Below, in pieces: positions 18,885-27,259 of a DNA stretch of 40,261 nucleotides. The DNA is from an uncultured Ruminococcus sp. (GTDB lineage Bacteria > Bacillota > Clostridia > Oscillospirales > Ruminococcaceae): the NCBI GenBank assembly GCA_902780505.1, contig CACZFN010000020.1, forward strand, positions 1 to 40,261, read 5' to 3'. The first letter of the stretch is position 1, and each line of letters opens with the position of its first letter. The position numbers and the translations under genes were made by a program. The notes under the pieces were generated by a model. It made no database searches. It was not told the origin of the DNA and was given only the letters and a program-made list of their open reading frames with translations.

Positions 18885-19499
18885 TCAACTATTCATTATC
18901 AGATCATACACCGAAGCGCAGGGTACATTATCCTGTGCAAGTCTGTCAAGCGTTTTGTCCTTATAAAGAAGCTTTGCGGTATTTACTGCCCTGCTGTTTG
19001 TTTCACAGAACTTTCCAAGTACCCTGTCCGATGCGCCGCGCTCTATGTGCCTTAACTCGTAATAGCTTTGAATGGTGAGCTGAAAAAGCTCTGCATTACC
19101 GCCGACGTAGATGCAGCTGACATTTTTCCCGATGTAGTATGGATCTGTTTTTGTAAGATGCACCATTCCGCAGTAGCTGTCGTATGCTGCAAAGCGCACC
19201 TCCTTTATGTGCCCCATAAGTATCATGCCCATGCACATAGGGCATGGCTCCATAGACGTATATAAAACGGCATCACGGGAGTTGAATTTGTCGGTGTTGA
19301 GCCGCCTCAGGGCATTCGCTTCCGCGTGGGATATCTCTCGGTTTACAGTGTCTGCCTCACGGCTGCGGTTTCTGTCGCTTAATATCAGTTTGCCGTTTTT
19401 GTCAAAAAGTGCTGCACCTATCGGTGTCGAGCCAAAGCAGAACGCTCTCCACGCCTCGTCAAAAGTCGTTTTCCACTCTGCCGAAAGGTCATTCCACAT
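18885..19499 (-). CDS. Nucleoside deaminase (CMP/dCMP deaminase family)
   Basis: A protein of 204 residues from the chosen start. It carries the zinc deaminase motif H58-A-E60 and C86-P-M-C89 in SMEPCPMCMG, as in tRNA adenosine, guanine and cytosine deaminases. The C-terminal ~60 residues (after GGNAELFQLTIQ) extend beyond the core, so it is not a plain TadA. Substrate is undetermined. The ATG at 19499 is preferred because AAGAGGGG lies 7 bases upstream; an upstream GTG in frame lacks such a site. It follows mgtE by about 70 bases with no clear promoter between, so it may be read from the mgtE transcript. Confidence 0.85.
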   Translation of the reverse strand: MWNDLSAEWKTTFDEAWRAFCFGSTPIGAALFDKNGKLILSDRNRSREADTVNREISHAEANALRRLNTDKFNSRDAVLYTSMEPCPMCMGMILMGHIKEVRFAAYDSYCGMVHLTKTDPYYIGKNVSCIYVGGNAELFQLTIQSYYELRHIERGASDRVLGKFCETNSRAVNTAKLLYKDKTLDRLAQDNVPCASVYDLIMNS

Positions 19500-19570
19500 A
19501 TTCGTTCCCCTCTTACCTGTCAGACTCAGATCTTCCACTCTGCCATGCTTTGTTTATTACAGCCTCTTTA

Positions 19571-20989
19571 CTATCCAAGCTTTAATACTTCAAGCAGTAA
19601 AAGCCATGACATCCCATAGTATGTTATTACCGCAACAAGGTCATTGATCGTTGTTATAAGCGGTCCTGACGCTACTGCGGGATCCACCTTTATCTTTTTG
19701 AAAAACAGTGGTATAAGCGTTCCCACTGCGCTTGAAATAAGCATCGCAAGCAAGAGCGAAACCCCTATACACCCCGATACCGCAAACGAAAAAACAGCCG
19801 CCTTGCCCTTGAAAAGCATTATATAAAGCCCCACGAGCATAAACGATATAGTCCCTAACAGCACACCGTTGCAAAGCCCGACTTTCATTTCCTTCATCAC
19901 AAGGTGAAGCTTCTGCCTGAAAGTCAGTGATTCATCCATAAGCACACGTATAGTGACCGCAAGCGACTGTGTGCCGACATTACCCGCCATATCAAGTATA
20001 AGCGACTGAAACGCCATTATAAGTGTCAGCTTTGCAACTACCCTTTCAAATGCGCCCACAACACTTGAGACCGCAATACCAAGCCCTAAAAGCACAAGAA
20101 GCCACGGAAGGCGCTTTTTCATGCTTTCCTTCAAAGGCTCCCTCAGATCCTCCTCAGCGGTAAGACCTGCAAGCCTTGCGTAGTCCTCGCCCATTTCATC
20201 ATCAACGACTTCGATGATGCTCTGCGACGTGATAACACCCAGAAACTTATTCTGATCGTCAAGAACAGGCACCGAGCTTTCTGAGTAATCCTTCAGCTTT
20301 TCTATGCAGTCATCAATAAGCTCGTTTGCATATACATACGGGAACGAAGTAACTATCAGATCACCAAGGCTGTCAGAGCTTCTTGCGGTGATAAGGTCTT
20401 TTAAGTCAATAGCGCCGTAAAACTCGCCGTTCTCGTCAACCGCAAAAAGTGTCGTGATGTTGTCATTGTCCTTTGCCTGCGCTATAAGTTCGGTCATTGC
20501 CTGCTTTATAGTCAGGTCATCACGTATTATGATGCAGTTTGTCGTCATTTTGGAACCTATCTCGTCCTCGTCAAACGAAGCGATAAGGCGTATCTCTTTT
20601 TTAAGCTCAGGTTCAAGCGTGTCGATAATAAGCGCACGCTTCTGCTTGTCTATTTCACGAAGTATCCCGACAGCTGTATCAGCGTCGATCTCACCTATAA
20701 GCGAAGAAGCTTTTTTTATGTCCATCTCATCAATGAACTTCCCCGCCTTATCTTCATCGATATACTCAAATATCTCACCGAGCCGATTTGGGGGTATCAC
20801 CCGAAAAAGCTTCTTGCGGGCGTTTTCAGACAGTTCGTCAAGAGCGTCGGCAATGTCATTTTCGTGATAATCCTCCAGCTTTGAAAGCAAAGCTTTCGGG
20901 GAAATGTTGCTGTTTAAAAGCGTGATTATCTCGCCCTTGTAATCGGGGCGCTGATTATCTGTATCATTGAACAGTTCTCTTTCTTCCAT
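19571..20989 (-). CDS. mgtE: Magnesium transporter MgtE
   Basis: A protein of 472 residues with the full MgtE layout: an N-terminal helical domain (1-125), two CBS domains (about 130-255; SKMTTNCIIIRDDLTI and FPYVYANELIDDCI), and five transmembrane helices in the last 200 residues, with the conserved pore-region segment DMAGNVGTQSLAV and a C-terminal TTINDLVAVITYY. It is a Mg2+-gated Mg2+ channel of the cell membrane. GGAGG stands 7 bases before the ATG at 20989; an earlier in-frame ATG lacks a site. A leader with its own promoter, a short ORF and an intrinsic terminator precedes it. Confidence 0.95.
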   Translation of the reverse strand: MEERELFNDTDNQRPDYKGEIITLLNSNISPKALLSKLEDYHENDIADALDELSENARKKLFRVIPPNRLGEIFEYIDEDKAGKFIDEMDIKKASSLIGEIDADTAVGILREIDKQKRALIIDTLEPELKKEIRLIASFDEDEIGSKMTTNCIIIRDDLTIKQAMTELIAQAKDNDNITTLFAVDENGEFYGAIDLKDLITARSSDSLGDLIVTSFPYVYANELIDDCIEKLKDYSESSVPVLDDQNKFLGVITSQSIIEVVDDEMGEDYARLAGLTAEEDLREPLKESMKKRLPWLLVLLGLGIAVSSVVGAFERVVAKLTLIMAFQSLILDMAGNVGTQSLAVTIRVLMDESLTFRQKLHLVMKEMKVGLCNGVLLGTISFMLVGLYIMLFKGKAAVFSFAVSGCIGVSLLLAMLISSAVGTLIPLFFKKIKVDPAVASGPLITTINDLVAVITYYGMSWLLLLEVLKLG

Positions 20990-21023
20990 AAATAAACCTC
21001 CATTCATAATGTATAAAGGTCAT

Positions 21024-21058
21024 CAAAGCAAAAGCCCGCAGACACAAGTCATGCGGGC
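21024..21058 (-). terminator. Attenuator-like terminator in mgtE leader
   Basis: Stem GCCCGCA/TGCGGGC (21034-21040 with 21052-21058), extended by GAC/GTC across a bulge, is followed on the minus strand by TTTTGCTTTG. It ends 35 bases before the mgtE start and 10 bases after the leader ORF stop. No other gene needs it, so it probably controls read-through into mgtE. Confidence 0.8.
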
Positions 21059-21067
21059 AGTATATCT

Positions 21068-21157
21068 TCAAGGCACGAAAAACGGCATACAAGCGCCGTA
21101 ATAAGCCAATAATATACACGTTCGCCCGTCTGACCATTGACTGTCACCACTTGTCAC
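21068..21157 (-). CDS. Candidate 29-codon leader peptide of mgtE
   Basis: On the minus strand a GTG start at 21157, with GGAGG 8 bases upstream, opens a reading frame of 29 codons ending TGA: MTSGDSQWSDGRTC, then ILLAYYGACMPFFVP. It starts about 25 bases after the predicted transcription start and ends just before the intrinsic terminator, the usual arrangement of a leader peptide that controls attenuation. The second half is hydrophobic and ends with a Pro before the stop. An overlapping 11-codon ATG frame (21144-21179) lacks a site. Translation is not proven; the sequence resembles no leader I know. Confidence 0.5.
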   Translation of the reverse strand: MTSGDSQWSDGRTCILLAYYGACMPFFVP

Positions 21158-21188
21158 CGTCGTCACCTCCCAAAATCATTGTATAAAT

Positions 21189-21217
21189 ATTTTAGCATAT
21201 TATTAACAAAAAGTCAA
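21189..21217 (-). promoter_or_regulatory. Promoter of mgtE leader
   Basis: Minus strand: -35 TTGACT (21212-21217), 17-base spacer, -10 TAAAAT (21189-21194). It gives a leader of about 190 bases before mgtE. I could not match the leader to the M-box consensus. Confidence 0.82.
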
Positions 21218-21248
21218 CCCATATCAGCAAAATATGCTCACTGCCGAT

Positions 21249-21277
21249 TTGACTTTTAGAGAAAAATGTGCTATAAT
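21249..21277 (+). promoter_or_regulatory. Promoter of DUF815 ATPase operon
   Basis: -35 TTGACT (21249-21254), 17-base spacer, -10 TATAAT (21272-21277), 34 bases before the ATG at 21311. An upstream in-frame ATG lies inside the -10 region, which rules it out as the start. Confidence 0.87.
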
Positions 21278-21310
21278 AAATTTTGTATAACAATTGAAAG
21301 GTACGAACTT

Positions 21311-22480
21311 ATGGCAGACATAGAAAAACTAAGACAAAGCGCAAAAACGCTCGTTATATTCAAAAGTCTTAAAGAAAAGGCGGTCGTAAAAAACCTGCTT
21401 AGATTTCTTGAAAAAAAGGATATAGAAAGTTACTGCGATTTTGTCGGGGCTTTGTATAAACATTCAGAAAACCTTACACAGTACATACTAAGGCTTACAC
21501 TTGAAAACGAGAATTTCTATATGCTTCGTAAGGGCGAGGGCAAAAAAACAGACTTTTTGCTTGATGAATGCCTTGCAAACGAGCTTATGGTCATAGAACA
21601 GCTTGCAACTATCCCTTGTGAAGAACTTATTACAGCAACCGGTGCAGACTGTTTCCTGCCCAGGTATAAGACAGAGCCGACAGACTTTTCACAAGTCTAC
21701 GCGCAGAGGATCCGTGAGATATCCCGCTACGGCTACGGCATATATGCACAGTATAATGTCTTTATGCTCAAAAACGGCGCGATCACGCCTGTTCCCTACC
21801 CGGACAATATTCAGCTTTCACAGCTTTCAGGGTATGAAGTTCAGCGTCAGACGGTCATTGACAACACCCTTGCGCTACTTAAAGGCAAGCCGGCAAATAA
21901 TGTTTTGCTTTACGGCGACTGTGGAACGGGTAAATCTTCAACAGTAAAAGCAATCGCAAACGAGTACAAAAATATGGGCTTGCGGCTTATCGAACTTAAA
22001 AAGAGCCAGCTGCACGAATTGCCCGACATAACTGAAACAGTCTGTAAAAACCCCCTCAAATTCATTATTTTCATAGATGACCTTTCATTTACCGAGGACG
22101 ATAATGATTTTGCGGCATTGAAAGCGATATTAGAGGGTTCTGTGTCGGCATCAGCTGATAATCTGGTAATATATGCAACTTCAAACAGGCGTCATCTTGT
22201 CAGGGAAACATTCTCCTCCCGCGAGGGCGACGAAGTACATCTCAACGACACAATGCAGGAATTTCTGTCGCTGTCAGACAGGTTCGGGCTGTCAGTAAGG
22301 TACTCAAAGCCCGATAAAACGTTATATCTGAAGGTCATCGACGCACTTGCAGAGCAGTACGGAATAGAAAAAGACAAGGACGAGCTTCATAAACGCGCAG
22401 AAGCCTTTGCGATAGAACGCGGCGGCAGAAGCCCGCGGACAGCCAGACAGTTCATCGAATACCTGAAAGGAACGGAATAA
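21311..22480 (+). CDS. DUF815 AAA+ ATPase
   Basis: A protein of 389 residues matching DUF815: an N-terminal helical region, then an AAA+ core with Walker A GDCGTGKS (202-209), Walker B FIIFIDDLSF, sensor YATSNRRHLV and a C-terminal RSPRTARQFIEYL. The family is widespread in Bacillota and Pseudomonadota, and its cellular role is not settled. The start at 21311 follows GAAAGG. Its stop lies one base before the acetyltransferase ATG, so the two are read together. Confidence 0.9.
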   Translation: MADIEKLRQSAKTLVIFKSLKEKAVVKNLLRFLEKKDIESYCDFVGALYKHSENLTQYILRLTLENENFYMLRKGEGKKTDFLLDECLANELMVIEQLATIPCEELITATGADCFLPRYKTEPTDFSQVYAQRIREISRYGYGIYAQYNVFMLKNGAITPVPYPDNIQLSQLSGYEVQRQTVIDNTLALLKGKPANNVLLYGDCGTGKSSTVKAIANEYKNMGLRLIELKKSQLHELPDITETVCKNPLKFIIFIDDLSFTEDDNDFAALKAILEGSVSASADNLVIYATSNRRHLVRETFSSREGDEVHLNDTMQEFLSLSDRFGLSVRYSKPDKTLYLKVIDALAEQYGIEKDKDELHKRAEAFAIERGGRSPRTARQFIEYLKGTE

Positions 22481-22481
22481 A

Positions 22482-23015
22482 ATGACAGAATTTAAGAAGG
22501 TCAGCGGCAGCCTTGAAATAGTCAGGATAGCTTGTCTTGCTAACCAAATTTTTGGACAGCATTTCTCGCGGTTTATGCCAAGGCCGCAGATAGATTATAT
22601 ACTTGACAGCTATAATTCCTTTAAAACAATTAACGAGAGGATAAATACAGGCGGCTACAGCTACTATTTCATAAATTCCGATAATAGACAAGTGGGATTT
22701 TTTGCGTACTGTTCACGGCTTGGTGACACTTTTGAGATAACCGAGATAGGAATGATAAAGAAGCAGCGCGGGAAAGGAAACGCAAAAAAAGCACTGAAAT
22801 TCATCAGAGAACAGGCAGAAGCCGCAGGGCAGCGGACTTTAAAAATCAAAGTGGACAAAAAGAATGAAACTGCGGTAAAAGCGTTCACAGCGCTTGGTTT
22901 TGAGGAGATCGGCGAGGAACAGGAAAAGCTTTCGGGTGACTATTTTGTCGAGAAGGCTGTCCTTGCTTTAAGCCTTGAAAAACACAAGGACGATGAAGAA
23001 CTCGCAGATGTATAA
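22482..23015 (+). CDS. GNAT-family N-acetyltransferase
   Basis: A protein of 177 residues with GNAT features: the acetyl-CoA loop KKQRGKGNAKKAL at about 92-104 (Q/RxxGxG/A type), then the strand-helix segment ENETAVKAF-like KKNETAVKAFTALGFEEIG near the C-terminus. The N-terminal part (SGSLEIVRIACLANQIFGQHF) resembles GNATs that acetylate small amines, but no substrate can be named. It starts 1 base after the ATPase stop with AAAGGAACGG in front. Confidence 0.85.
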   Translation: MTEFKKVSGSLEIVRIACLANQIFGQHFSRFMPRPQIDYILDSYNSFKTINERINTGGYSYYFINSDNRQVGFFAYCSRLGDTFEITEIGMIKKQRGKGNAKKALKFIREQAEAAGQRTLKIKVDKKNETAVKAFTALGFEEIGEEQEKLSGDYFVEKAVLALSLEKHKDDEELADV

Positions 23016-23045
23016 AGCGGTAAATTGAGTTAGGATTGATAAGAT

Positions 23046-23525
23046 TTGGGAAGAAAAAAAACGGACAATAACGATAATCAGCTGCTTGGGATAGTTGCAG
23101 TGATCGTGATAGGAATATTTGTCATCGGCGTGATAATAATATTCGCAAAAAGCTTGTTTTCGGGCATAGACAAAGATGTCCCGAAAGGGATCGACACGGG
23201 GACGATCGCAGGGGCAGGAAGCATCAGTAAGATCGCATCGGAACAAGAGTCCCAAAAATCGCCCGAAAATAGCAAAACCGGAAAGAAAACCGAAACATCA
23301 GCTGAAACTACGACCACGACAGCAGAACCGACAACGAAAACTGTTTTAGAATATGCCTACCTGCTCGACAAGCCTGCGGAAGACGGCGAGCATATAATAT
23401 GTATGTCGCCCGGGATCGAGGTAACGCTTCTTTCCGCTGAGGACGAAAACGGCTATGTCAAGGCAACGTTCAATAATATGGGCACACAGCTGACCGGCTA
23501 TGTCCATAGTTCATATATAGCGTAA
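23046..23525 (+). CDS. Single-pass membrane protein with SH3-like domain
   Basis: A protein of 159 residues: a short charged N-terminus, one transmembrane helix (about 14-37, LLGIVAVIVIGIFVIGV), a Ser/Thr/Glu-rich linker with a Thr run (ETTTTTAEPTTKT), and a C-terminal region (about 98-159) like a bacterial SH3 domain (SPGIEVTLLSAEDENGYVKA, then GYVHSSYIA). Such domains bind cell-wall peptides. The start is a TTG with only a moderate site, since no ATG precedes the membrane helix. It has the same linker-plus-SH3 plan as the lipoprotein at 34367. Confidence 0.75.
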   Translation: MGRKKTDNNDNQLLGIVAVIVIGIFVIGVIIIFAKSLFSGIDKDVPKGIDTGTIAGAGSISKIASEQESQKSPENSKTGKKTETSAETTTTTAEPTTKTVLEYAYLLDKPAEDGEHIICMSPGIEVTLLSAEDENGYVKATFNNMGTQLTGYVHSSYIA

Positions 23526-24225
23526 ATGCGTTATTTACGGGAGATCACATTCGACGACGGCAAAACTATCGATGCCGTTATCGACATTGGCAAAAGGAAG
23601 AATTTGTATATTCAGATCGTCGAAGGCCAGCTGATAATTAAATCGCCGCCTAAGCTTGACGAAGCACAAATGATAGGATTTGTTAAGTCAAGAGAGGACT
23701 GGATCTTCAAGTCCGTCGAATCGAGCAAGGCAAAGCCAAAGCGCCTCCAAAGCTTTGAAAACGGCGAGGAATTTACACTTCTCGGCAGGATCGTAAGGCT
23801 TGAGTATATATATCCAGAAAAGTACAAAAAAGCGTACTTTGACGGAGTTTCACTTAAAGTGTCCGTAAACAGGCATTCGCCGGACATAGATTCGATAAAG
23901 CGCGACTGCACGCAATTTATAAACGATTTTGCAAACAGCGAAATAAAAGAAAGCTGCACAAGGCTAATACAGATAACTAAACTCTGTCCAAAAAAGATCA
24001 CCATTAAAAAAAATGAAAAGCTGCTGGGGAAGATGTTCGTCAAACGGGGCGATCTCTCTGAACTTCTATCTTTTTGAACAGACTAAGGAACAAATGGATT
24101 ACGTGGTGATCCACGAGCTTTGCCACCTTGTGCATATGAACCATAGTGAAAAATTCTGGACACTTGTATCAAGCTTCTGTCCGGAATGGAAAAGAATAAG
24201 AAAAGAACTCAACTACAATGATTAA
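23526..24225 (+). pseudogene. YgjP/DUF45-type metallopeptidase, frameshifted in an A8 run
   Basis: The 5' part (23526-24012) encodes the family N-terminus (MRYLREITFDD, KSREDWIFK, CPKKITIK). The signature continues in another frame from 24013: MKSCWGRCSSNGAISLNF, then the zinc motif HELCHLVHMNH and FWTLVSSFCPEW. The two halves join perfectly if one A is dropped from the run of eight at 24006-24013, giving 232 residues, the normal family length. Without correction the first frame stops at 24077 and lacks the HExxH site. Causes may be mutation, a sequencing error, or transcript slippage at the A run. It follows the SH3 gene with no gap. Confidence 0.85.
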
Positions 24226-24238
24226 AGGAGTAATGATC

Positions 24239-25453
24239 ATGAAGGCAAAAAGAATTTCAGCAGTGCTTCTAAGTTTATTATTTGCCGTAAATGCTTGTGC
24301 CTGCGGTGACAGCAGCAGTTCATCAAACGGCAGCAGTGTTACACAGACTAACGAAAGCAGCACCGCCTCTCAGCCCGCAGAAGGCTTTAAAACCACGACT
24401 GACGGCTCTGCCAGAGTCAAAATTGAACAGTCCGATTTTACGGTCAGCGGCAAAAAGCTTTGGCTCAACGGTGTCAATGCGCCGTGGATAAAATGGAATG
24501 ATTTCGGCGGCAGCTTCAGTTTTATGGAGTGGAACGAGCACTTCACAAAGCTTCACGAAAACGGCGTAAACTGTGCAAGGGTGTGGATATCCTGCAACGG
24601 TGAAGTCGGCATGGATATTGCCGATGACGGCAGCTTCAGCGGGGCAACAGATCAGTTCTGGGCTGATCTTGATGAGCTGTTTGCCATTGCGGAAGCAAAC
24701 CAGATCTACATAATGGCAACTGTACAATCTTTTGACCACTACAAGGACGATGACAATGTTGACAATTCAAAGGAAAAGTTTGAAGCCTGGCGAAATCTTA
24801 TTCAGGACGGCGATAAAACTGACAGCTATGTTGACAACTTTATCGTTCCGCTTGTAAAGAGATATGGTGACAGTGATTATTTTTGGTCAGTTGATCTTTG
24901 CAATGAACCTGACTGGATCTATGAAAATAAGGAATGCGGCAACATAAGCTGGGAACACCTCAGTTCTTACTATGCTAAAGCAGCTGCGGCGATACATGAA
25001 AACTCCGATGTGCTTGTGACCGTCGGAATGGGTATGCCTAAGTATAATTCCGATCAGATACAGGGCAATGTTATTAGCGACGATTATTTGAAGACCGTTT
25101 TAGGGGACAGTTCAAAATACAAGAGCGAGCTTGCTTTTGTTGATTTCTATTCTACACACTGGTACCCGTGGGAGGAAGGTTCGGGGCTTGGCAACCCGTT
25201 CAAGCAGACGCCCGAAGAATTCAAGCTTGACACTGATAAGCCGATCGTTATCGGTGAATGCCCGGGAACGCCCAAAAACGGGACACTTGAGGAACAGTAC
25301 GATTCCGCATATTCACTTGGATACGACGGCGTTCTTGCGTGGAAGTCAAGCGGGCAGAATGACGGCAACGGTCTTATCGACGACATAACACCCGCCACAA
25401 ACCATATGGCCGAGGCCCATGCCGACGAGGTATTCCCTCTGAACGCCGGGTAA
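24239..25453 (+). CDS. GH5-like glycoside hydrolase lipoprotein
   Basis: A protein of 404 residues. It has a lipoprotein signal peptide with Cys at 20 or 22 (LLFAVNACAC), a Ser-rich linker to about 50, and a TIM-barrel glycosidase of clan A type. The likely acid/base is E223 (DLCNEPDW) and the nucleophile E340 (IVIGECPG), with the active-site segments CARVWIS and STHWYP. This resembles family 5 or related beta-mannanases/cellulases; polysaccharide specificity is not readable. It is anchored on the outer face of the membrane. GGAG stands 9 bases before ATG 24239. It follows the metallopeptidase gene by 13 bases and may be part of that transcript. Confidence 0.85.
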   Translation: MKAKRISAVLLSLLFAVNACACGDSSSSSNGSSVTQTNESSTASQPAEGFKTTTDGSARVKIEQSDFTVSGKKLWLNGVNAPWIKWNDFGGSFSFMEWNEHFTKLHENGVNCARVWISCNGEVGMDIADDGSFSGATDQFWADLDELFAIAEANQIYIMATVQSFDHYKDDDNVDNSKEKFEAWRNLIQDGDKTDSYVDNFIVPLVKRYGDSDYFWSVDLCNEPDWIYENKECGNISWEHLSSYYAKAAAAIHENSDVLVTVGMGMPKYNSDQIQGNVISDDYLKTVLGDSSKYKSELAFVDFYSTHWYPWEEGSGLGNPFKQTPEEFKLDTDKPIVIGECPGTPKNGTLEEQYDSAYSLGYDGVLAWKSSGQNDGNGLIDDITPATNHMAEAHADEVFPLNAG

Positions 25454-25492
25454 GAGAGAAAAATATTGTACTATTTGGAAAGGATTGATTTT

Positions 25493-26788
25493 ATGCGTAA
25501 GGGTATTGTGACATCACTTACACTTGCAGGCGCTATGACACTCGGCGTTTTTAACGTCGGGGCAGAAGATCATCAAAAGCAAAGCAGAAGCTATATGAGC
25601 GCTGTTCTGCTTGGAACTGACAGCAGCGGCATCAAAGGCTCGTTCAAGTCGATAACTGATATCCGCGCTGTTTCGTCGCTTACTTTTACGGTGAAAGCTG
25701 ACAGTGAAGCGGCGCAGAAGGCTTTAAACGGCGAAATATCCATAACGGGCACGCTTGGCACACAGACTTCCTCGGGGACAGTCACCCACGAGTGGTCTTT
25801 CACCCCTTATAAGACCGACGAAAACGGCGAAGTGCTTTACGACGACGACACGCTTTTGCCGATCTCAGACAGAGAAGTCACCTTTGAAAAGATAAATGAT
25901 GATTTCTACACCGCAACTATCGACGAGCCGCAGGGGTTCTTCGGTGACGATGACACCTTTGCTTCCGTTTGGTTTGACTGCGATAATGATGATTATGATA
26001 TTACGCTTTCGGGTATCGTGCTTTCATTTGATGATTCGCAGATGACTAAAGATGTAAAAAACTGTACTGTTACGCTTTCAACGGCAAATTACACTTACAA
26101 CGGAAGTGCCAAAAAGCCTGCGGCGGTAGTAAAGTACGGCAGCAAAACGCTTAAAGAAGGCACAGACTACACCCTCACCTATGCTTCAAACGTCAATGCG
26201 GGAACAGCTTCGGTCACTGTAAAGGGTATCGGAAAGTATAAGGGTACAAAAAAGAGTACATTTACTATATCTCCCGTTCCGATGTCGGCTGTAACTGTCA
26301 GCCTGCCAAAAACAAGCTACGCTTACACAGGCAAGTCTATCAGCCCTGTTGTTTATGCCATGCTTGGCAGCAAGGTACTCACTTCGGGGACCGATTACAA
26401 GGTTTCATATTCTGCTAATACCGCTATCGGAACCGCTACGGTGAAGATAACAGGCAAGGGCAACTACACAGGGACGGTTTCAAAAACTTATAAGATAGTC
26501 CCCGCAGCAACAACGCTCAAATCCGTCACTTCCGCCGCTGCGAAAAAGGCGGCTGTCAAGTGGAATAAGAATTCAAACTGCGACGGCTACCAGATAATGT
26601 ATTCGACAAGCAGCAGTTTCAGCAGCAAGTCATACAAGAATATAGGTTCCGGCACACAGGTTTCAACAGCCCTGACAAATCTGACTTCCGGCAGGACTTA
26701 TTATGTCAGGATACGTGCTTTCAAAAAGGTAAACGGCACTAAGGTATACGGTGCGTACAGCGCATCAAAGGCGGTAAAAGTCAAATAA
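25493..26788 (+). CDS. Secreted protein with two Ig-like repeats and FnIII domain
   Basis: A protein of 431 residues with a signal peptide (cleavage probably after NVGA, about residue 24), a beta-rich N-terminal region of unknown type (25-185), two ~70-residue repeats (about 190-259 and 264-336; YTYNGSAKKP and YAYTGKSISP, each with a GxDYxxxY segment) and a C-terminal fibronectin type III domain (about 340-431, ending YYVRIRAFKK). No catalytic residues are seen. Such proteins bind surfaces or polysaccharides in Bacillota. The ATG at 25493 has AAAGGA upstream; the gene lies 39 bases after the GH5-like gene and may be expressed with it. A hairpin of the 26795 element follows. Confidence 0.85.
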   Translation: MRKGIVTSLTLAGAMTLGVFNVGAEDHQKQSRSYMSAVLLGTDSSGIKGSFKSITDIRAVSSLTFTVKADSEAAQKALNGEISITGTLGTQTSSGTVTHEWSFTPYKTDENGEVLYDDDTLLPISDREVTFEKINDDFYTATIDEPQGFFGDDDTFASVWFDCDNDDYDITLSGIVLSFDDSQMTKDVKNCTVTLSTANYTYNGSAKKPAAVVKYGSKTLKEGTDYTLTYASNVNAGTASVTVKGIGKYKGTKKSTFTISPVPMSAVTVSLPKTSYAYTGKSISPVVYAMLGSKVLTSGTDYKVSYSANTAIGTATVKITGKGNYTGTVSKTYKIVPAATTLKSVTSAAAKKAAVKWNKNSNCDGYQIMYSTSSSFSSKSYKNIGSGTQVSTALTNLTSGRTYYVRIRAFKKVNGTKVYGAYSASKAVKVK

Positions 26789-26794
26789 GTTTTC

Positions 26795-27018
26795 AGGACT
26801 GTACAACTTTTTGTACAGTCCTCAGTCTGTTGATAAAGCAGTATTTTTTTGGTGAATGCATATCCGAAGGGGTTTGGGGGCACTTGCTTACTTCGTGAGC
26901 AGGAAAAGTCCCCAAAATAGGGCGTGGACAGCATTTGAGAGTATTCACTTCATTTTCGCGCATCACAAAAACAGAGTTTTGCGACAAGCAGAGGACTGTA
27001 CAACTTTTTGTACAGTCA
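26795..27018. mobile_element. MITE-like element with palindromic ends
   Basis: Two copies of a self-complementary 26-base sequence (26795-26820 and 26992-27017; core GACTGTACAACTTTTTG...) bracket about 170 bases. Each forms a 12-bp hairpin. The inner flanks also match as inverted repeats with gaps (TGTTGATAAAGCAG against TGTCGCAAAACTCTG), and the centre has a long hairpin (26875-26913, GGGG...CCCC with TGCTTAC-TTC-GTGAGCA). There is no long reading frame. The right-hand copy is followed by TTTTTATTT and can end plus-strand transcripts. Confidence 0.6.
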
Positions 27019-27171
27019 TTTTTATTTGCTTGCTGTAAAACAAATGTTCTTCTGTAATTATTATACACCCGTCACTGTCTGCTGTCAACCTTATCTGACC
27101 ATATTTGTAACTGATGTACACAAGTTGCATTAAATATTTCGGTATTTATATAAAAAATATGTTAAAAAAGC

Positions 27172-27200
27172 TTGAAATTTATTTAAAAAAATGATATAAT
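27172..27200 (+). promoter_or_regulatory. Promoter of TldD/TldE operon
   Basis: -35 TTGAAA (27172-27177), 17-base spacer, -10 TATAAT (27195-27200), leading to a leader of about 50 bases with a GGC-rich inverted segment (GGCTGGCTTTTACGGCC). The 27019-27171 stretch just upstream is A/T-rich and holds no gene that I can see. Confidence 0.82.
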
Positions 27201-27259
27201 AAACCTACAGCGGCTGGCTTTTACGGCCATTGCCGCACCAGAAAGCGAGGTTAATGGCT

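Noticed and set aside
21144-21179. 11-codon ATG frame in the mgtE leader
   Set aside because: It has no ribosome binding site; the GTG frame inside the same region does.
20989-21182. M-box (ykoK) magnesium riboswitch before mgtE
   Set aside because: I could not find the conserved M-box segments; the visible signals are a short frame and a terminator. A covariance search would settle it.
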